From Deltaproteobacteria bacterium (GTDB lineage: Bacteria; Desulfobacterota; GWC2-55-46; S146-73), in assembly GCA_015492355.1 (NCBI GenBank), contig WGFF01000099.1, positions 1 through 7,637 on the forward strand: a stretch of 7,637 nucleotides of DNA, read 5' to 3'. The translations under genes and the position numbers were made by a program. This document shows positions 6,600 to 7,637 of this stretch, one piece after another. Position 1 is the stretch's first letter. Each line of letters starts with the position of its first letter. Under the pieces are notes generated by a model. It was not told the origin of the DNA, searched no databases, and was given only the letters and a program-made list of their open reading frames with translations.

Positions 6600-7286
6600 T
6601 TACATACTCCTGAATTTCTTTCTTATCTCAGCGGGTCTGCCACAGCTGAGATCTCCCTCACTGCATCTTCCCTTTACACACGAAGGACCCGCATCCCTGA
6701 ACACAACAGGTGCGACCTTCTTCACAAGGGAGAGCATCCTGCAAGCCATCTCCCTTATCTCCCACTGCGCCCTCTCACAGCACCTCAGACGAAAGAAATG
6801 GAGCAACTCCCTTGCGTTCATGGTAACTATTATCCTCGTGCATGTTGCATTGGGAAGGATATACCTTGCATCCTCTGCGGGTATACCCCCGTCCACAAGC
6901 TCCCTGTAGAACTTAAAGAGCCTCTTTACTGTATTCTCGAATCTCTTTTTCTTCTCCCTGTCCTTCTCTATGGAGGGGGGTAGCACGTACTCTGGTCTGT
7001 CGAATTTAACGTATCTCTGGCTCTGCTGGGAGTATGATGCCAGACGGTGGCGGACGAGCTGGTGGGATGTTGCCCTTGATATACCCTCTATGCCGAATGT
7101 AAAGGATGAGTGCTCAAGGATCGAGAGATGACCCATCCCCACTATCCTGCCGAGGAAGTCCTCAAAGGATATGTTCTTTACCCTCTCTTCGAGTTCACTG
7201 ATGGTGCTCTTTGAATAGCATAGTTTCCCTGCGAGGGAGACTGTTTTTTCAGGCTCTGGTGTGAAATTCAGAAGGACTACCTTCAC
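6600..7286 (-). CDS. thyX: Flavin-dependent thymidylate synthase ThyX (EC 2.1.1.148)
   Basis: Makes dTMP from dUMP using methylene-tetrahydrofolate with FAD and NADPH, unrelated to ThyA. The 228-residue product has [13 protein letters not shown] (52-64) and the defining ThyX motif RHR-x7-S as [11 protein letters not shown], with Arg79-His80-Arg81 and Ser89. It also has QRYVKF (90-95) and the C-terminal substrate-binding region around [12 protein letters not shown] and AQWEIR (157-178). The C-terminus carries three closely placed cysteines (203, 208, 215) in a GPSCV...C...SCG pattern, beyond the catalytic core. The start is GTG at 7284-7286, 16 bp after rpmE, with GGTGGG upstream. A nearby ATG overlapping it reads straight into a stop in another frame. 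Its place between rpmE and prfA suggests co-expression with translation genes; no thyA is seen. Confidence 0.97.
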   Translation of the reverse strand: MKVVLLNFTPEPEKTVSLAGKLCYSKSTISELEERVKNISFEDFLGRIVGMGHLSILEHSSFTFGIEGISRATSHQLVRHRLASYSQQSQRYVKFDRPEYVLPPSIEKDREKKKRFENTVKRLFKFYRELVDGGIPAEDARYILPNATCTRIIVTMNARELLHFFRLRCCERAQWEIREMACRMLSLVKKVAPVVFRDAGPSCVKGRCSEGDLSCGRPAEIRKKFRSM

Positions 7287-7302
7287 ATCAAGCCCACCAT
7301 TT

Positions 7303-7509
7303 CTATACTTTCCTTTTCTGATATTTGCGCCTGAACTTATCCACCCTGCCTGCTGTATCCACGAGTTTCTGGGTGCCTGTAAAGAAGGGGTGACAGTTCG
7401 AGCATATCTCCGCGGATATGCCCTTTTTTGTAGAGCGGGTCTCTATCTCAAAGCCACATACACACTTTATCTTTGTAGGCTCATATCTTGGATGGATCCC
7501 CTCTTTCAT
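7303..7509 (-). CDS. rpmE: 50S ribosomal protein L31, zinc-binding type
   Basis: A small protein of the large ribosomal subunit that takes part in an intersubunit bridge. The 68-residue product MKEGIHP...KYQKRKV matches the family throughout: ETRSTKK (23-29), a CHPFFTG segment (39-45) and [13 protein letters not shown]. It keeps all four zinc-ribbon cysteines, C16-x-C18 and C36-x2-C39, so it is the zinc-containing (C+) form, which in many bacteria is replaced by a paralogue under zinc starvation. I chose the ATG at 7507-7509 because family similarity starts there. The frame continues upstream, but the extra 18 residues are not L31-like and cover the ribosome binding site. It is the first gene of the rpmE-thyX-prfA unit visible here; rho, its common upstream neighbour, is not in the window. 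Confidence 0.97.
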   Translation of the reverse strand: MKEGIHPRYEPTKIKCVCGFEIETRSTKKGISAEICSNCHPFFTGTQKLVDTAGRVDKFRRKYQKRKV

Positions 7510-7521
7510 CTCTATGTCATT

Positions 7522-7528
7522 ACCTCCT
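7522..7528 (-). promoter_or_regulatory. Strong Shine-Dalgarno AGGAGGT of rpmE with long spacing
   Basis: The minus strand reads AGGAGGT, then 12 bases, then the rpmE ATG at 7507-7509. The spacing is longer than the usual 5-9. An ATG directly after it (offset by one base) reads ATG-ACA-TAG and stops. An in-frame ATA two codons before the rpmE ATG would be ideally spaced, but ATA starts are very rare. The site rules out the longer upstream frame as the real start. Confidence 0.65.
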
Positions 7529-7616
7529 GTCTTTTTAAGTAGCCCTGCGCCCGCAAAAGGCACGGGGAAGAAAATGGTCTTAAGAAACCACTACGGAAGG
7601 ACTCCCTGGAGAAACC

Positions 7617-7637
7617 TGAGGGAAACCCCTTTTGTAA
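7617..7637 (-). repeat. Partial copy of palindromic repeat at the right window edge
   Basis: TGAGGGAAACCCCTTTT at 7617-7633 is identical to the palindrome arm at 5341-5357. It is followed by GTAA where the complete copy has ACAA, so the 2-nt centre is the reverse complement of the one at 5358-5359. The copy is cut by the window edge. Preceding bases are not the conserved flank, so the flank should lie to the right, giving the same orientation as the other two copies. On the minus strand the repeat frame is again open: it reads YKRGFP through the palindrome, then on to a TAA at 7580-7582. The 128 bases from here to rpmE (7510-7637) hold no other gene that I can support. Confidence 0.8.

Noticed and set aside
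429..7542. Many plus-strand open frames of 60-230 codons across the window
   Set aside because: Each lies antisense to a well-conserved minus-strand gene, has no family motif, and reflects the low stop frequency opposite these codons.
7510..7563. Longer N-terminus for L31
   Set aside because: It would translate through the Shine-Dalgarno sequence, and L31 proteins begin at MKEGIHP-like sequence.
7529..7616. Promoter upstream of rpmE
   Set aside because: TACTTA and TTAAAA resemble a -10, but no -35 partner lies at a usable distance; the true promoter may be outside the window.
1..7637. CRISPR array, tRNA or rRNA genes, transposase
   Set aside because: The repeat copies are kilobases apart without regular spacers, no cloverleaf or rRNA segment was found, and no transposase motif occurs in any frame.

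Overview
The window carries nine complete bacterial housekeeping genes, all on the minus strand, so transcription runs from high to low coordinates. In transcription order they are rpmE (ribosomal protein L31), thyX (flavin-dependent thymidylate synthase), prfA (release factor 1), murA (peptidoglycan precursor synthesis) and hisG-hisD-hisB-hisH-hisA (histidine biosynthesis). All are intact and recognisable from family motifs. Frequent AGG/AGA arginine and ATA isoleucine codons, very tight packing, and the block prfA-...-murA-hisGDBHA suggest a deep-branching, possibly thermophilic bacterium of the Nitrospirota (Thermodesulfovibrio-like) or former Deltaproteobacteria type. I recall that gene order from those groups. 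The assignment is inference, not a search result.

Layout by region. At 7510-7637 there is a short leader for rpmE and, at the window edge, part of a palindromic repeat. At 5516-7509 rpmE-thyX-prfA have 13-16 bp gaps and probably form one transcription unit. At 5241-5515 a 275 bp spacer holds an imperfect stem-loop, a candidate extended -10 promoter, a complete copy of the palindromic repeat and a 50-codon open frame ending just before murA. At 35-5240 murA-hisG-hisD-hisB-hisH-hisA form a second unit: murA/hisG overlap by 8 bp, hisG/hisD by 4 bp, hisD/hisB are 57 bp apart, and the other gaps are 6-10 bp. At 1-34 another partial repeat copy begins 5 bp after the hisA stop.

How the genes work together. 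HisG, HisD, HisB, HisA and HisH cover the first step, the last two oxidations, the IGP dehydratase step, the ProFAR isomerase step and the glutaminase half of IGP synthase. HisF (partner of HisH), HisZ (normally required by short HisG), HisI/HisE and HisC are not here. PrmC, which methylates the GGQ glutamine of release factor 1 and commonly follows prfA, is also absent.

The most interesting structure is the dispersed repeat. It comprises a perfect 17-bp-arm palindrome with a 2-nt centre plus a 29-bp conserved flank that contains a start codon. Copies lie at both window edges and in the prfA-murA spacer. These are the three places where the expected gene order (rho|rpmE, prfA|prmC|murA, hisA|hisF) is interrupted or runs out. 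The palindrome lacks stop codons in the frame entered from that start codon, and in the middle copy this frame yields a 50-residue peptide ending 9 nt before murA.
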